Below are positions 52,277-60,942 of a stretch of 64,000 bases of DNA, one piece after another (position 1 is the stretch's first letter; every line of letters starts with the position of its first letter). Location of the stretch: contig CAJXLT010000015.1 of the NCBI GenBank assembly GCA_913056365.1, positions 1 through 64,000 of the forward strand. The letters run 5' to 3'. Made by a program: the position numbers and the translations under genes. The stretch comes from an uncultured Paenibacillaceae bacterium (GTDB lineage: Bacteria; Bacillota; Bacilli; Paenibacillales; K13). The notes under the pieces were generated by a model that searched no databases, was not told where the DNA came from, and saw only the letters and a list, made by a program, of their open reading frames with translations.

Positions 52277-55200
52277 ATGCGTGCAAAGCTTCAACGAATT
52301 GTATCGATGATCCTCGTGGTCGCTGTGCTTATCCCGTCCGGCTGGCTCTTGCCAGCAGTGGGGGCGGCGGATGCTGAGACTGTCGTACTGGAGCAGAGCT
52401 TCGAGGATGGACTAACTGGAGGCTGGTACAGCTTTAATTGTGATGAGACGGCGCAAACCGTTGTATCATCCGTCTATGACACGCAAGCACTACATCTCAA
52501 GGATCGCGATTCTACTAGCTGTAGTCCAGCGATAGACTTGGAGCTAGAAGAAGGTCATACTTATGACATTATACTGAAGGTACGTTCCGCAAGTGCGGAT
52601 CAAGGTCATGTTACGATGAAGACCACATTCGCGGATCAAGAAGACAGCTATGTGTGGATCAGTTCAGAAGATTGGGAGAATGATCCGATCATTTCTGCTG
52701 ACTGGACAACCTTCACCATTCAGTCTTACGCTGTGCCAGGAGGTGCAACATCCCAAACCATGTATATTGAAACTACTGAAACAACAGGGGATATATATGT
52801 AGACGATGTACGCATTGTTGACACGACTGATACAGGTCCATCCGAAATCCCGGTAGTGTTGTACCACAAAATCGTTGAAACCCCGTCCAATGAATGGACA
52901 GACACAAGCATCGAAGACTTCCAGAAGCATATGGCGTACCTGGATGAGCACGGATATACGACTTTGACGGCTGACCAGTATGTCCAGATTCTAGAGGGGG
53001 AAGTAGATGCCCCTGAGAACCCGATCTTGCTTACATTCGACGATGCGACACCAGATTTCATCACAGAAGTAATACCTGTGCTGAACGAATACAGCATGAA
53101 CGCTGTGCTGTTCGTCGTCTCGGATTGGATCGGCGGGGACTACAGCATGACGGAAGCGCAGCTGCAAGAGGTTGCGGAGCTATCCAATATTAGCATTGAG
53201 AATCATTCCAAGACGCATGATAAAGAGATGTGGGAAGACGTGAATATGAGCAAGGCTGATGCTGTTGCTGAGATTACTGCAGCCAATGCGTATATTCATG
53301 GCATTACAGGCAAAGACCCAAGTCTGCTTGCATACCCGTACGGTGCATATAATGCGAATGCCATTGCTGCAGCAGAGGAGAACGGCATTAAGTATGCATT
53401 CAAGGTAGGGTATCCGAATGGCGAGGGTAACTATGAAATGGCTCGCTACTATGTTAGAGATACATCACTATCCCAATTCGCTGCATTAATCGGCGGACCG
53501 GAAGTGCCAGTCGATGGTACTTGGGAGCAAGTGGCTCTTTATGATTTTGAAGACGATTCTACTGGCTGGGGACCTCATGGAGAGTCGACGGTATCTATGT
53601 CCGACGATGCTTATGAAGGCGCGCAAGCGCTGCTTGTGTCCGAACGGACGGCGGATTGGCATGGTGCCAATCTCGGAGGGTTGAAGTCGGGTTCGAAGCA
53701 TAGAATTACCGCGTATGTGAAGCTGGCTGCTGGTGAAGCAGCATCCACAATCAAGGTGACAGAGAACAATGACTCCTACACGACTGTTGTAGGCGCTACA
53801 GCCATAACAGATGCTGAGTGGGTCAAGCTGGAGAGCGAATATAATGCCACGGCTTCACAAATTTACTTCGAAGTAGCCGAACCAACGGCATCATTCCTCA
53901 TTGACAGTGTGAAGCTGGAGCAATATGTGGCCTCGACGCATGATCCAGCTGATCCGTATAGGTATGACTTCGATGACGAAAGCGCGCAAGGATGGGGCGT
54001 TCGCGGTGACGGGGAATTATCCTTCGTCACAGATGACGTGAAGTCCGAACCTTATGCACTGCAGCATAGCGGACGCACAGATACTTGGAATGGACCGAGC
54101 TTGGATGTGCTGGATATTATGCAAATTCAAGACGGGACGTACAGCATCAAGGGCTTCGCCCGATTGCCGGACAAGACGGGTGAAGCTAGCACGGTGAAGC
54201 TCTCCTTGGAATACAAGGTCGCAGGTGCGGATACGAAATGGCACACGATTAGCCAGGCAGAAGTTTCCGACAGCGACTGGTTCGAGCTTTCCGGGGAATA
54301 CGTATTACCAGAGGACATGGAAGCACTGACCTTGTATATCGAATCATCAGATGTCAATGATGTGATTGTCATCGACGACTTCGAGATCAAGCTGGCGAAG
54401 GCTCCGCAGATTGATGATCTGTATGATTATGAAACCGGTCTGCAAGGCTGGGTCGCTAGAAGCGGGGTAGAAACCTTACAGCTGACCGCTGAAGCGAATC
54501 AGACGGAGGGTGGCACACAAGGCTTGGCCGTTACGGTACCGGAACAGTACAATGCGGCATTGCTCGATATAACGGGGCAGATGTACAAGCATCATGAGTA
54601 TGAGCTGTCGGTATGGGTCAAGATGGCTCCAGGCGAGGAAGCGAGCCGCTTGCGAATCAGTATCGAGAACGACGACACTTACCCGAATGTGTCGGACACA
54701 TTGACGATTAACGATGAGGAATGGGTGCAGCTGACAGGCACCTTCCAGCTTCGCAATACGCCAGCCTCATTGCTGACCTATGTGGAAATTGCCGACAGCT
54801 ACGGGGAAGACAGAACGTTCTACATGGATGATTTCAGCATCAAGTATGTAGGGCCATTGGAAGGTCCGTTGCCCGTTCAGACAGATCTCGCACCGATCCG
54901 AGATGTGTATCAAGATTACTTCTTAATTGGTAACATCGTATCCGCTAGAGATTTCGACGGGGACAGACTGACCTTGCTGAAGCATCATCACAACGTTGTA
55001 ACAGCGGAGAATGCGATGAAGCCGGATTATGCGTATGATGCGGACAGGGAATTTGACCTTGCAGATGAGAATGCGCTAGTCGATCAAGCCCTAGCCGAAG
55101 GACTCCCGATGCACGGTCATGTGTTAGTTTGGCACCAACAGATGCCGACATGGCTCAGTACAGCAGAGGACGGATCGCCTCTAGCCGAAGAGGAAGCGCT

Positions 55201-57670
55201 CGCCAACCTGAGAACGCATATTACTACCGTTATGGAGAGTTACGGCGACAAGGTGATCTCTTGGGACGTTGTCAATGAAGCGATGAGTGACAACCCGCCT
55301 AACCCGACGGATTGGAAAGCTTCGCTTCGCACCTCTCCTTGGAAATCTGCGCTAGGCGATGATTACGTAGAGCAATCCTTCCGCATCGCAAGAGAAGTGT
55401 TGGACGCTCACCCAGAGTGGAAGGACATCAAGCTGTACTACAATGATTATAACGATGACAACCAGAATAAGGCCGAAGCGATTTACCAGATGGTGAAGGA
55501 GATTAACGAGTCATATGCGGAGGAGCATCCTGGTGAATTGCTTATTGACGGTATCGGCATGCAAGCCCATTACAATCTCAACACGAAACCGGAGAATGTG
55601 AAGAGCTCACTGGAGAAATTCACTTCCCTAGGCGTTGAAGTTAGTGTAACTGAACTCGATATTACAGCAGGTGGGAACAATGAAATCTCTGAACAAGAAG
55701 CAATTAGACAAGGCTATCTGTACGCGCAGCTGTTCAAGCTCTACAAGGAGCATGCGGACACACATGGCAATCTCGCGCGTGTGACCTTCTGGGGACTCGA
55801 TGACAGCACGAGCTGGCGGAGTGAGACGCCGCCGTTGCTGTTCGACAGTCAGCTGCAGGCGAAGCCGGCCTATTACGCGGTGATCGACCCGGATAAGTTC
55901 CTGGCAGAGAATGAGCCAGAAGAGATTGAGGCTAAACATGCTACAGCAGTGTTCGGCACACCTACGATTGATGGTGTTATCGATGGAGTCTGGAGCAAGA
56001 CACCAGCACTTCCGATTGATTCCTATCAGCTCGCATGGCAAGGCGCGAGCGGAACAGCCAAAGTGCTGTGGGATGCGCAGAATTTGTACGTACTCATGCA
56101 AGTGAACGATGCGCAGCTGGACAAATCGAGTGTCAATGCGCATGAACAAGATTCTGTCGAAGTATTCCTCGATGAGAATAATGCCAAGCTGTTCTCCTAT
56201 GATGAGGATGACGGACAATACCGCGTCAACTTCGACAATGAAACTTCATTCAATCCGCCTAGCTTAGCGGACGGCTTCGAGTCGGCAACGGTCGTGAGCG
56301 GAACGAATTATGTGGTGGAGATGAAGCTGCCATTCAAGACGATTACACCGAGTAACAATATGCAGATCGGATTCGACGCACAGATCAATGACGCCAAGGA
56401 CGGCGGTCGGCAAAGTGTCGCAACATGGAATGACACGACGGGACAGGGCTACCAAGACCCATCCGTATTCGGCGTGTTGACCTTATCTGAGAAGCCGCCG
56501 AGAAGAGGCGGCGGAGGAGGCGGACCTGGCGGCGCACCTGGTGGTGTGACAGTGGACGCTGACGGGAATGCTACAGCCGAAGTGGACGAGGCAGATTTCC
56601 AGGAAGCACTGGACCAAGCACAGGGAAGCCGCCTGAAGATCAACATCGCAGGCACCGAAGATGCTGCGACTGTATCGGTTAAGCTGCCGCTCGACTCCTT
56701 ACAGTCTGCAGCAGAATCCGGTATTCAGCGAGTAGAGGTGGATACAGGTATTGCTGCGGTTGAACTTCCGTTATCCTTGTTTACTGGATTGAGCGATGCA
56801 TCACAAGTAGAGTTGAACGTAAGTAAGGTAGACCCGGCTGACCTGCCTGAAGAAGTTCGGGAGAAGGTAGGCGATAATCCTGTCTTCGACTTCACGCTTC
56901 AAGCGGGAGAGCAAGTGATTAGCGAGTTCGCACCGAACCAGAAGGTTCGTGTCTCCTATCCGTATGAGCTGCAGGAAGGCGAGAAGCCCGGACGTGTAGT
57001 TGTGTACTACATTGCAGAGGACGGCAGACTCGAGGTCATCAAGAACGGCCATTACAATCCGGCAACGGGTCAGGTTCACTTCAAGACACAGCACTTCAGC
57101 CAGTATACAGCGCTGCATGTGGAGGCTAGCTTCGATGACTTGGCGCAAGCAGCATGGGCGCAAGACAGCATCGAAGCATTGGCAGCCCGTGAGATTGTTC
57201 ACGGCGTCACATCGGATTCCTTCATGCCAGGCAAGGAAATGACGAGAGCCCAATATGTGCAAATGCTGGTGCAAGCCTTCGATCTTGCAGCAGAAGGGGC
57301 AGATGCTTCCTTCAGTGATGTGGATGAAGAAGCTTGGTATTACGAATCTATCGCCATTGCGCATGAGCTGGGCGTCGTATACGGCAAGGATGACGGTTCC
57401 TTCGGCGTGCATGACAGCATTAGCCGTCAAGATATGGCTGTCATGACATTCCGTGTGATCGAGGCATTGGAGCTGTCCTTGCCAAGTGTGAATGAAGCAG
57501 TCGATTTCACAGATCAAGTGAGCATTGCCGATTATGCGCAAGCAGCGGTAACTGCCATGCAGCAGGCAGCCATCATCACCGGTATGGATGATGGCGAATT
57601 CGCACCGAAGGCTTCGGCCAATCGGGCGCAAGCAGCCGTCATACTGTATCAGCTATTAAGCGAACTTTAA
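52277..57670 (+). CDS. Multimodular SLH-anchored xylanase: CE4 - CBM22 (x3) - GH10 - CBM9 - SLH (x3)
   Basis: A 1797-residue cell-wall enzyme. Signal peptide 1-32; CBM-like module ~35-185; CE4 deacetylase ~190-400 with TFDDA (253-257), HSKTH (H310, H314) and AYPYGAYN; three CBM22-like modules ~410-860; GH10 xylanase ~863-1210 with acid/base E1001 (WDVVNEAM) and nucleophile E1126 (TELDI); CBM9 ~1221-1404; a Gly/Pro linker; a beta-rich module; three SLH repeats ~1618-1797. It should bind xylan and cut the backbone, and may remove acetyl groups through CE4, while held on the S-layer polymer. The third CE4 motif has Ala where Arg is usual. ATG 52277 follows GGGGGA by nine bases. A cre-like site precedes it. 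Confidence 0.92.
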   Translation: MRAKLQRIVSMILVVAVLIPSGWLLPAVGAADAETVVLEQSFEDGLTGGWYSFNCDETAQTVVSSVYDTQALHLKDRDSTSCSPAIDLELEEGHTYDIILKVRSASADQGHVTMKTTFADQEDSYVWISSEDWENDPIISADWTTFTIQSYAVPGGATSQTMYIETTETTGDIYVDDVRIVDTTDTGPSEIPVVLYHKIVETPSNEWTDTSIEDFQKHMAYLDEHGYTTLTADQYVQILEGEVDAPENPILLTFDDATPDFITEVIPVLNEYSMNAVLFVVSDWIGGDYSMTEAQLQEVAELSNISIENHSKTHDKEMWEDVNMSKADAVAEITAANAYIHGITGKDPSLLAYPYGAYNANAIAAAEENGIKYAFKVGYPNGEGNYEMARYYVRDTSLSQFAALIGGPEVPVDGTWEQVALYDFEDDSTGWGPHGESTVSMSDDAYEGAQALLVSERTADWHGANLGGLKSGSKHRITAYVKLAAGEAASTIKVTENNDSYTTVVGATAITDAEWVKLESEYNATASQIYFEVAEPTASFLIDSVKLEQYVASTHDPADPYRYDFDDESAQGWGVRGDGELSFVTDDVKSEPYALQHSGRTDTWNGPSLDVLDIMQIQDGTYSIKGFARLPDKTGEASTVKLSLEYKVAGADTKWHTISQAEVSDSDWFELSGEYVLPEDMEALTLYIESSDVNDVIVIDDFEIKLAKAPQIDDLYDYETGLQGWVARSGVETLQLTAEANQTEGGTQGLAVTVPEQYNAALLDITGQMYKHHEYELSVWVKMAPGEEASRLRISIENDDTYPNVSDTLTINDEEWVQLTGTFQLRNTPASLLTYVEIADSYGEDRTFYMDDFSIKYVGPLEGPLPVQTDLAPIRDVYQDYFLIGNIVSARDFDGDRLTLLKHHHNVVTAENAMKPDYAYDADREFDLADENALVDQALAEGLPMHGHVLVWHQQMPTWLSTAEDGSPLAEEEALANLRTHITTVMESYGDKVISWDVVNEAMSDNPPNPTDWKASLRTSPWKSALGDDYVEQSFRIAREVLDAHPEWKDIKLYYNDYNDDNQNKAEAIYQMVKEINESYAEEHPGELLIDGIGMQAHYNLNTKPENVKSSLEKFTSLGVEVSVTELDITAGGNNEISEQEAIRQGYLYAQLFKLYKEHADTHGNLARVTFWGLDDSTSWRSETPPLLFDSQLQAKPAYYAVIDPDKFLAENEPEEIEAKHATAVFGTPTIDGVIDGVWSKTPALPIDSYQLAWQGASGTAKVLWDAQNLYVLMQVNDAQLDKSSVNAHEQDSVEVFLDENNAKLFSYDEDDGQYRVNFDNETSFNPPSLADGFESATVVSGTNYVVEMKLPFKTITPSNNMQIGFDAQINDAKDGGRQSVATWNDTTGQGYQDPSVFGVLTLSEKPPRRGGGGGGPGGAPGGVTVDADGNATAEVDEADFQEALDQAQGSRLKINIAGTEDAATVSVKLPLDSLQSAAESGIQRVEVDTGIAAVELPLSLFTGLSDASQVELNVSKVDPADLPEEVREKVGDNPVFDFTLQAGEQVISEFAPNQKVRVSYPYELQEGEKPGRVVVYYIAEDGRLEVIKNGHYNPATGQVHFKTQHFSQYTALHVEASFDDLAQAAWAQDSIEALAAREIVHGVTSDSFMPGKEMTRAQYVQMLVQAFDLAAEGADASFSDVDEEAWYYESIAIAHELGVVYGKDDGSFGVHDSISRQDMAVMTFRVIEALELSLPSVNEAVDFTDQVSIADYAQAAVTAMQQAAIITGMDDGEFAPKASANRAQAAVILYQLLSEL

Positions 57671-57682
57671 TAGACATTACCG

Positions 57683-57714
57683 CGAAGGGAGCCACAATAC
57701 TGTGGCTCCCTTCG
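57683..57714 (+). terminator. Hairpin after the xylanase gene
   Basis: CGAAGGGAGCCACA (57683-57696) - ATAC - TGTGGCTCCCTTCG (57701-57714), perfect arms, no T-tract. Confidence 0.65.
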
Positions 57715-57784
57715 TCGTGCTGATCAACAGGCGAGAAGACTGTGGTGAGCGGAAAAATATGACGGGACCAGCCAGTTGAAACTG

Positions 57785-57968
57785 TAACGGTCACTCAAGT
57801 CCATTAGAGCGAAAAAAACCGCATTTTTGAATTTTAACGGTCGCTGATGACCATTAGTGGCAAAAAAGCGCCGATTTGACCGGCCCATTCAGCGCTTACG
57901 GACATCCGTGACCGTTATATTGTCACAACACGCCTCATACGCCCTGTAACGGTCACCGATGTCCGTTG
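57785..57968. repeat. Dyad array C (four 22-bp dyads, 50/61/51 bp spacing)
   Basis: Dyads of the type TAACGGTC-NNNNNN-GTCCATTA begin at 57785, 57835, 57896 and 57947. Stem sequence is nearly the same in all four (TAACGGTCRC / GACCATTA or GTCCGTTG). Spacing equals that of array A. The outer flanks match array B at 18.2-18.6 kb. The remaining gap up to 58156 shows no frame with a ribosome site. Confidence 0.8.
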
Positions 57969-58156
57969 AAGTTATTCCAAACGGCTCATTGAGAGCAGCA
58001 TTACTACCGGTGAGGTCGATCGGCAGTAACTGCAACCGAAAAATCGCGATGCAACGCAAAATAAGAGTAAATGCAACCGTAAAATGGCAAGGTTGCAACC
58101 TCTGGTAGGTAGAAGGATAGCGGCAGTCGGTTTATGATGAAGGGGAGGTGAAGAGA

Positions 58157-59065
58157 ATGGAATTTTATCAAAAACTAAAAAAACTAAGAGCACAAAAAGG
58201 ATGGTCTCAAGAGGAATTTGCCGAGAAGCTGCAAGTTTCCAGACAAGCGATAAGTAAATGGGAGAACGGTCAAGGCTTCCCGGAAACAGACAAACTGGTG
58301 AAGATGAGCAGGCTATTCCAGGTTTCGCTCGATTACCTATTGAAGAATGAGGAACAGCCCTCTGGAGAACATGGAACGTCTGAGGAAGGCTACTATGCCA
58401 GTCAGGAAGTTGTGGAAGCCTATCTTCTGAATAAGAAGCAGGGCGCACACAAGATCGCAGCAGGCGTGGCTATTCTTATAGCCTCGATCTTATTGCCTAT
58501 GACTTTTCAAGAAACGTTCAGCTATGTGTTGTTTATGATGGTGATTGCGGTTGGCGTGGCCATCTTGGTGTGGCAAGGCTTAAGCGTACAAGCGTACAAG
58601 GAGCTTGAAACACAACCATTAGTGTTTGATGATTCGTTTATCCAAGATTTTAGACAGAAGAGCTTGGTCAATCGCAAAAGGTATGGACTATTAATCGTCA
58701 CCGGCATTGTAATCATTATAGTTAGTTTTGGAATCCCTTTTTTGACTGCCGACAACGTTCATGCAGACAGTGATTTCCTCCTAGCGCTAATGCCGCTGAT
58801 ATGGGCATTTGCTGTGTACTTGTTCATCATTGCAGGGTCGGCAATGGAGGGCGAACGATTGGTTGCCAACAATGAAGAATATGTAAAGGAAAATGAGAAA
58901 TCGAGCAAACACAGTTGGATTCATGCGTTAATTTGGCCATTGGCGACAGTTGTTTTTCTGGCAACCGGGTTAATGTGGGATGCTTGGCATCCTGGGTGGT
59001 TAGTGTTTCTTGTTGGCACCGCGATTATAATCGCTTATACGACCTGGAAAAGCGGCAAAGATTGA
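58157..59065 (+). CDS. XRE regulator fused to a membrane domain
   Basis: A 302-residue protein. The N-terminal HTH (LKKLRAQKGWSQEEFAEKLQ, SRQAISKWENGQGFPETDKL) is followed by a linker and about six membrane helices from residue ~100 on. Membrane-tethered XRE proteins of this type are common and uncharacterised in Paenibacillus and Bacillus. ATG 58157 is chosen because GGGAGGTG precedes it; GTG 58148 overlaps that site. Confidence 0.85.
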   Translation: MEFYQKLKKLRAQKGWSQEEFAEKLQVSRQAISKWENGQGFPETDKLVKMSRLFQVSLDYLLKNEEQPSGEHGTSEEGYYASQEVVEAYLLNKKQGAHKIAAGVAILIASILLPMTFQETFSYVLFMMVIAVGVAILVWQGLSVQAYKELETQPLVFDDSFIQDFRQKSLVNRKRYGLLIVTGIVIIIVSFGIPFLTADNVHADSDFLLALMPLIWAFAVYLFIIAGSAMEGERLVANNEEYVKENEKSSKHSWIHALIWPLATVVFLATGLMWDAWHPGWLVFLVGTAIIIAYTTWKSGKD

Positions 59066-59136
59066 AAAATGATGATGGCTTCTGTCATTCTTCTCCATGT
59101 GTATGACAGTTAAGCAGTGTTCTCACTCTTTTGCAT

Positions 59137-59165
59137 AAGAAAAAGCCACTTGTGTGAGTGACTTT
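59137..59165 (-). terminator. Minus-strand terminator facing the toxin-like gene
   Basis: On the minus strand AAGTCACT - loop - AGTGGCTT is followed by TTTTTC. No minus-strand protein gene lies upstream of it, so it would end an antisense transcript running through the 59232 gene. Confidence 0.5.
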
Positions 59166-59231
59166 ATGGTAAAATATACTTGTACATCACAACTTGAGTG
59201 GGTTGCACCCCTCCGGAGAGGAGGTGGTGCT

Positions 59232-59312
59232 ATGGACATTTCCCTTCGCGATTTGTTTATGTTCGGCATGCTGATTTTAGCGTTGCTCACATATATCGAG
59301 AAACGGAAATAG
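59232..59312 (+). CDS. Holin-like small toxin candidate, 26 aa
   Basis: ATG 59232 lies five bases after a very strong GAGGAGGTG site and encodes MDISLRDLFMFGMLILALLT plus YIEKRK: a short N-terminus, one hydrophobic helix and a basic end. This matches the pattern of the short holin-like type I toxins of Firmicutes (TxpA/BsrG-like group). A promoter-like TATACT lies at 59175. Antisense signals on both sides support a type I system. It is too short to be proven from sequence alone. Confidence 0.6.
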   Translation: MDISLRDLFMFGMLILALLTYIEKRK

Positions 59313-59414
59313 CCCACTCGGTTGACAGGCCGTAACGTGGGCTATTCGTACTCTTGGAGGGAATCCCACCAAGTTTGATGTGCCGGGGAGATGTTGGCCG
59401 CATCTCCCTTGTTT
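59308..59414 (-). ncRNA. Candidate antisense RNA to the toxin mRNA
   Basis: On the minus strand, TTGCAT (59449-59444) - 17 bp - TATCAT (59426-59421) is a good promoter, with a start expected near 59414. The transcript would cover the 3' part of the toxin mRNA and could end at the 10-bp perfect hairpin 59308-59346 or run on to the terminator at 59137-59165. Confidence 0.4.
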
Positions 59415-59419
59415 ATCTT
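59386..59419 (+). terminator. Terminator of the toxin mRNA
   Basis: GGGAGATG (59386-59393) - 7 bases - CATCTCCC (59401-59408), then TTGTTTATCTTT. Confidence 0.6.
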
Positions 59420-59501
59420 TATGATAAACCACGCGTTTCATACATGCAAGGTTATTGTTGTTCCAGTGCTGCCTTTTCGGCAAGAAAGGGGAGAATGTTC
59501 C

Positions 59502-59741
59502 GTGTCAACGACCGTGGAAAAATGGGGAAATAGTCTAGTTATTCACATTCCAAGCCAAATTGCTGAAAGGATTGGGATTCAACAAGGAACAGAAGTCGAT
59601 TTGATTGTAAGCGATGATCATAAGCTCTCCGTGATACCCACAAAGAGAAAACCGACATTGGAAGAGCTCTTAGAGCAATGTAACCCAGAGAATCGCCACG
59701 ACGAAATCGATTTCGGCATAGAAGGGAAGGAATTGTTGTAA
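59502..59741 (+). CDS. AbrB/MazE-like DNA-binding protein
   Basis: A 79-residue swapped-hairpin protein: STTVEKWGNSLVIHIPSQIA and GIQQGTEVDLIVSDDHKLSV is the AbrB/MazE fold, and the acidic C-terminal tail (LEELLEQCNPENRHDEIDFG) is the part that wraps a MazF toxin in classical pairs. No MazF frame follows: the next ~430 bases hold no toxin-like gene. The GTG start has AAAGGGGAG eight bases upstream. Confidence 0.85.
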   Translation: MSTTVEKWGNSLVIHIPSQIAERIGIQQGTEVDLIVSDDHKLSVIPTKRKPTLEELLEQCNPENRHDEIDFGIEGKELL

Positions 59742-59902
59742 ATTGTTCCTTTAGAACGGAGGTTGTAAGGCTGGTTCTACATTTGAATCGGACACCGGAG
59801 TCTTATCAGCGGAGATTCGGTTATTTTTTGGTTTTTACTACTGTTTTGACGATAAATTGAATAATGCTGTAACGTCTAGCATCTTGTTTCTCCTTAATAA
59901 GA

Positions 59903-60037
59903 TAAAAGCCCAGATGTGTCTACATCAGGGCAAGTGCAAGTGTGATAAGACGACAAAAGTCTCCGTGACTTATTTAACGTCCCCACGGCGTGGAATCGAG
60001 GGTCGCCTCCCCGATGACCAAGAGGTCCTTTATTTCT
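59903..60037 (-). ncRNA. Candidate small minus-strand transcript
   Basis: On the minus strand TTGTAA (60073-60068) - 18 bp - TATAAT (60049-60044) would start an RNA near 60037. It would end at the hairpin GCCC-T-GATGT / ACATC-T-GGGC (59931-59908) followed by TTTT. No coding frame with a proper ribosome site lies inside. The rest of the 59742-60180 gap shows nothing firm. Confidence 0.35.
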
Positions 60038-60180
60038 ATTCCCATTATACGTGAGTGCAACTGTCCGTTACAAGAATGCAGATATACATATTCTTGAGCT
60101 CATGCTCACCAGCTGGAAGCAACCCGAGCGATCTGCTAAAGTTAGATAGGTCATGCAATGAGAAGGAGGTCGATGATGTC

Positions 60181-60858
60181 ATGGATACATCCGCTGCCAA
60201 GAAGGCGGTACTGCTCGGGGCTACCGGCTTGATCGGGAAGGAACTGCTGGAGCTGCTTCTAAGTTCAGAAGACTACAGGGAAGTTCTGGCCATTGTCAGA
60301 AGGCGGCTTCCGGAGCGGGACAAGCTGAAGCAAGTCGTGGTGAACGATTGGGATACGCTCGAGGAGCATGCCGATTCGTTCACAGGTGCAGTCGATGTGT
60401 TCTGCTGCCTAGGAACAACGATGAAGAAGGCAGGGTCGCAAGATCAGTTCCGCAAGGTGGATGTTGACTATCCCTTGGTGGCTGCCCGATTGGCACAGGC
60501 TGCAGAAGCCGAGCGCTTCCTAGTTATTACGGCGATGGGGGCAGATGCTGGATCGCGGATATTCTACAACCGTGTGAAGGGTGAATTGGAAGCATCGATT
60601 CGCGCATTGCGTCTTCCTTCGGCGGCGATCTTGCGTCCTTCGCTTCTACTAGGGGAACGTCATGAATTTCGCTTCGGCGAGCGGTCGGCTGCTTGGTTGA
60701 GTCAATGGTTCTCCTTCCTATTCCGAGGCTCTTTGTTCCAATACAAGCCTATTCATGCCCGAACGGTTGCAGTGGTTATGCTTCGCGTGGCACAAATGTA
60801 TTTGCCAGGTACACATGTGTTCGAGAATGCGCAATTGCACCGGATGAATGAGGGATAG
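60181..60858 (+). CDS. NAD(P)-binding atypical SDR (YwnB/HTATIP2-like)
   Basis: A 225-residue Rossmann protein: GATGLIGKELLELLL is the cofactor turn, VFCCLGTTMKKAGSQDQFRK and FLVITAMGADAGSRIFYNRV (with YNRVK as the YxxxK) are family-typical, and AILRPSLLLGER follows. It is probably an NAD(P)H-dependent reductase or redox-linked regulator; the substrate is unknown. ATG 60181 follows AAGGAGGT by ten bases. Confidence 0.85.
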   Translation: MDTSAAKKAVLLGATGLIGKELLELLLSSEDYREVLAIVRRRLPERDKLKQVVVNDWDTLEEHADSFTGAVDVFCCLGTTMKKAGSQDQFRKVDVDYPLVAARLAQAAEAERFLVITAMGADAGSRIFYNRVKGELEASIRALRLPSAAILRPSLLLGERHEFRFGERSAAWLSQWFSFLFRGSLFQYKPIHARTVAVVMLRVAQMYLPGTHVFENAQLHRMNEG

Positions 60859-60942
60859 CATTATCCGCTGGAATGTTATAAAATAGTCGTATTGCGCTCA
60901 GAAGTGCATGCCAAATTTCAATATAGAAAGGCGATCATAAAA

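Noticed and set aside
59082-59109. CTGTCAT/ATGACAG hairpin after the XRE-membrane gene
   Set aside because: Short stem, 14-base loop, no T-tract; not listed as a terminator.
59857-60054. 65-codon plus-strand frame in the 59.7-60.2 kb gap
   Set aside because: No ribosome site, odd composition, and it overlaps the hairpin and promoter of the candidate minus-strand RNA.
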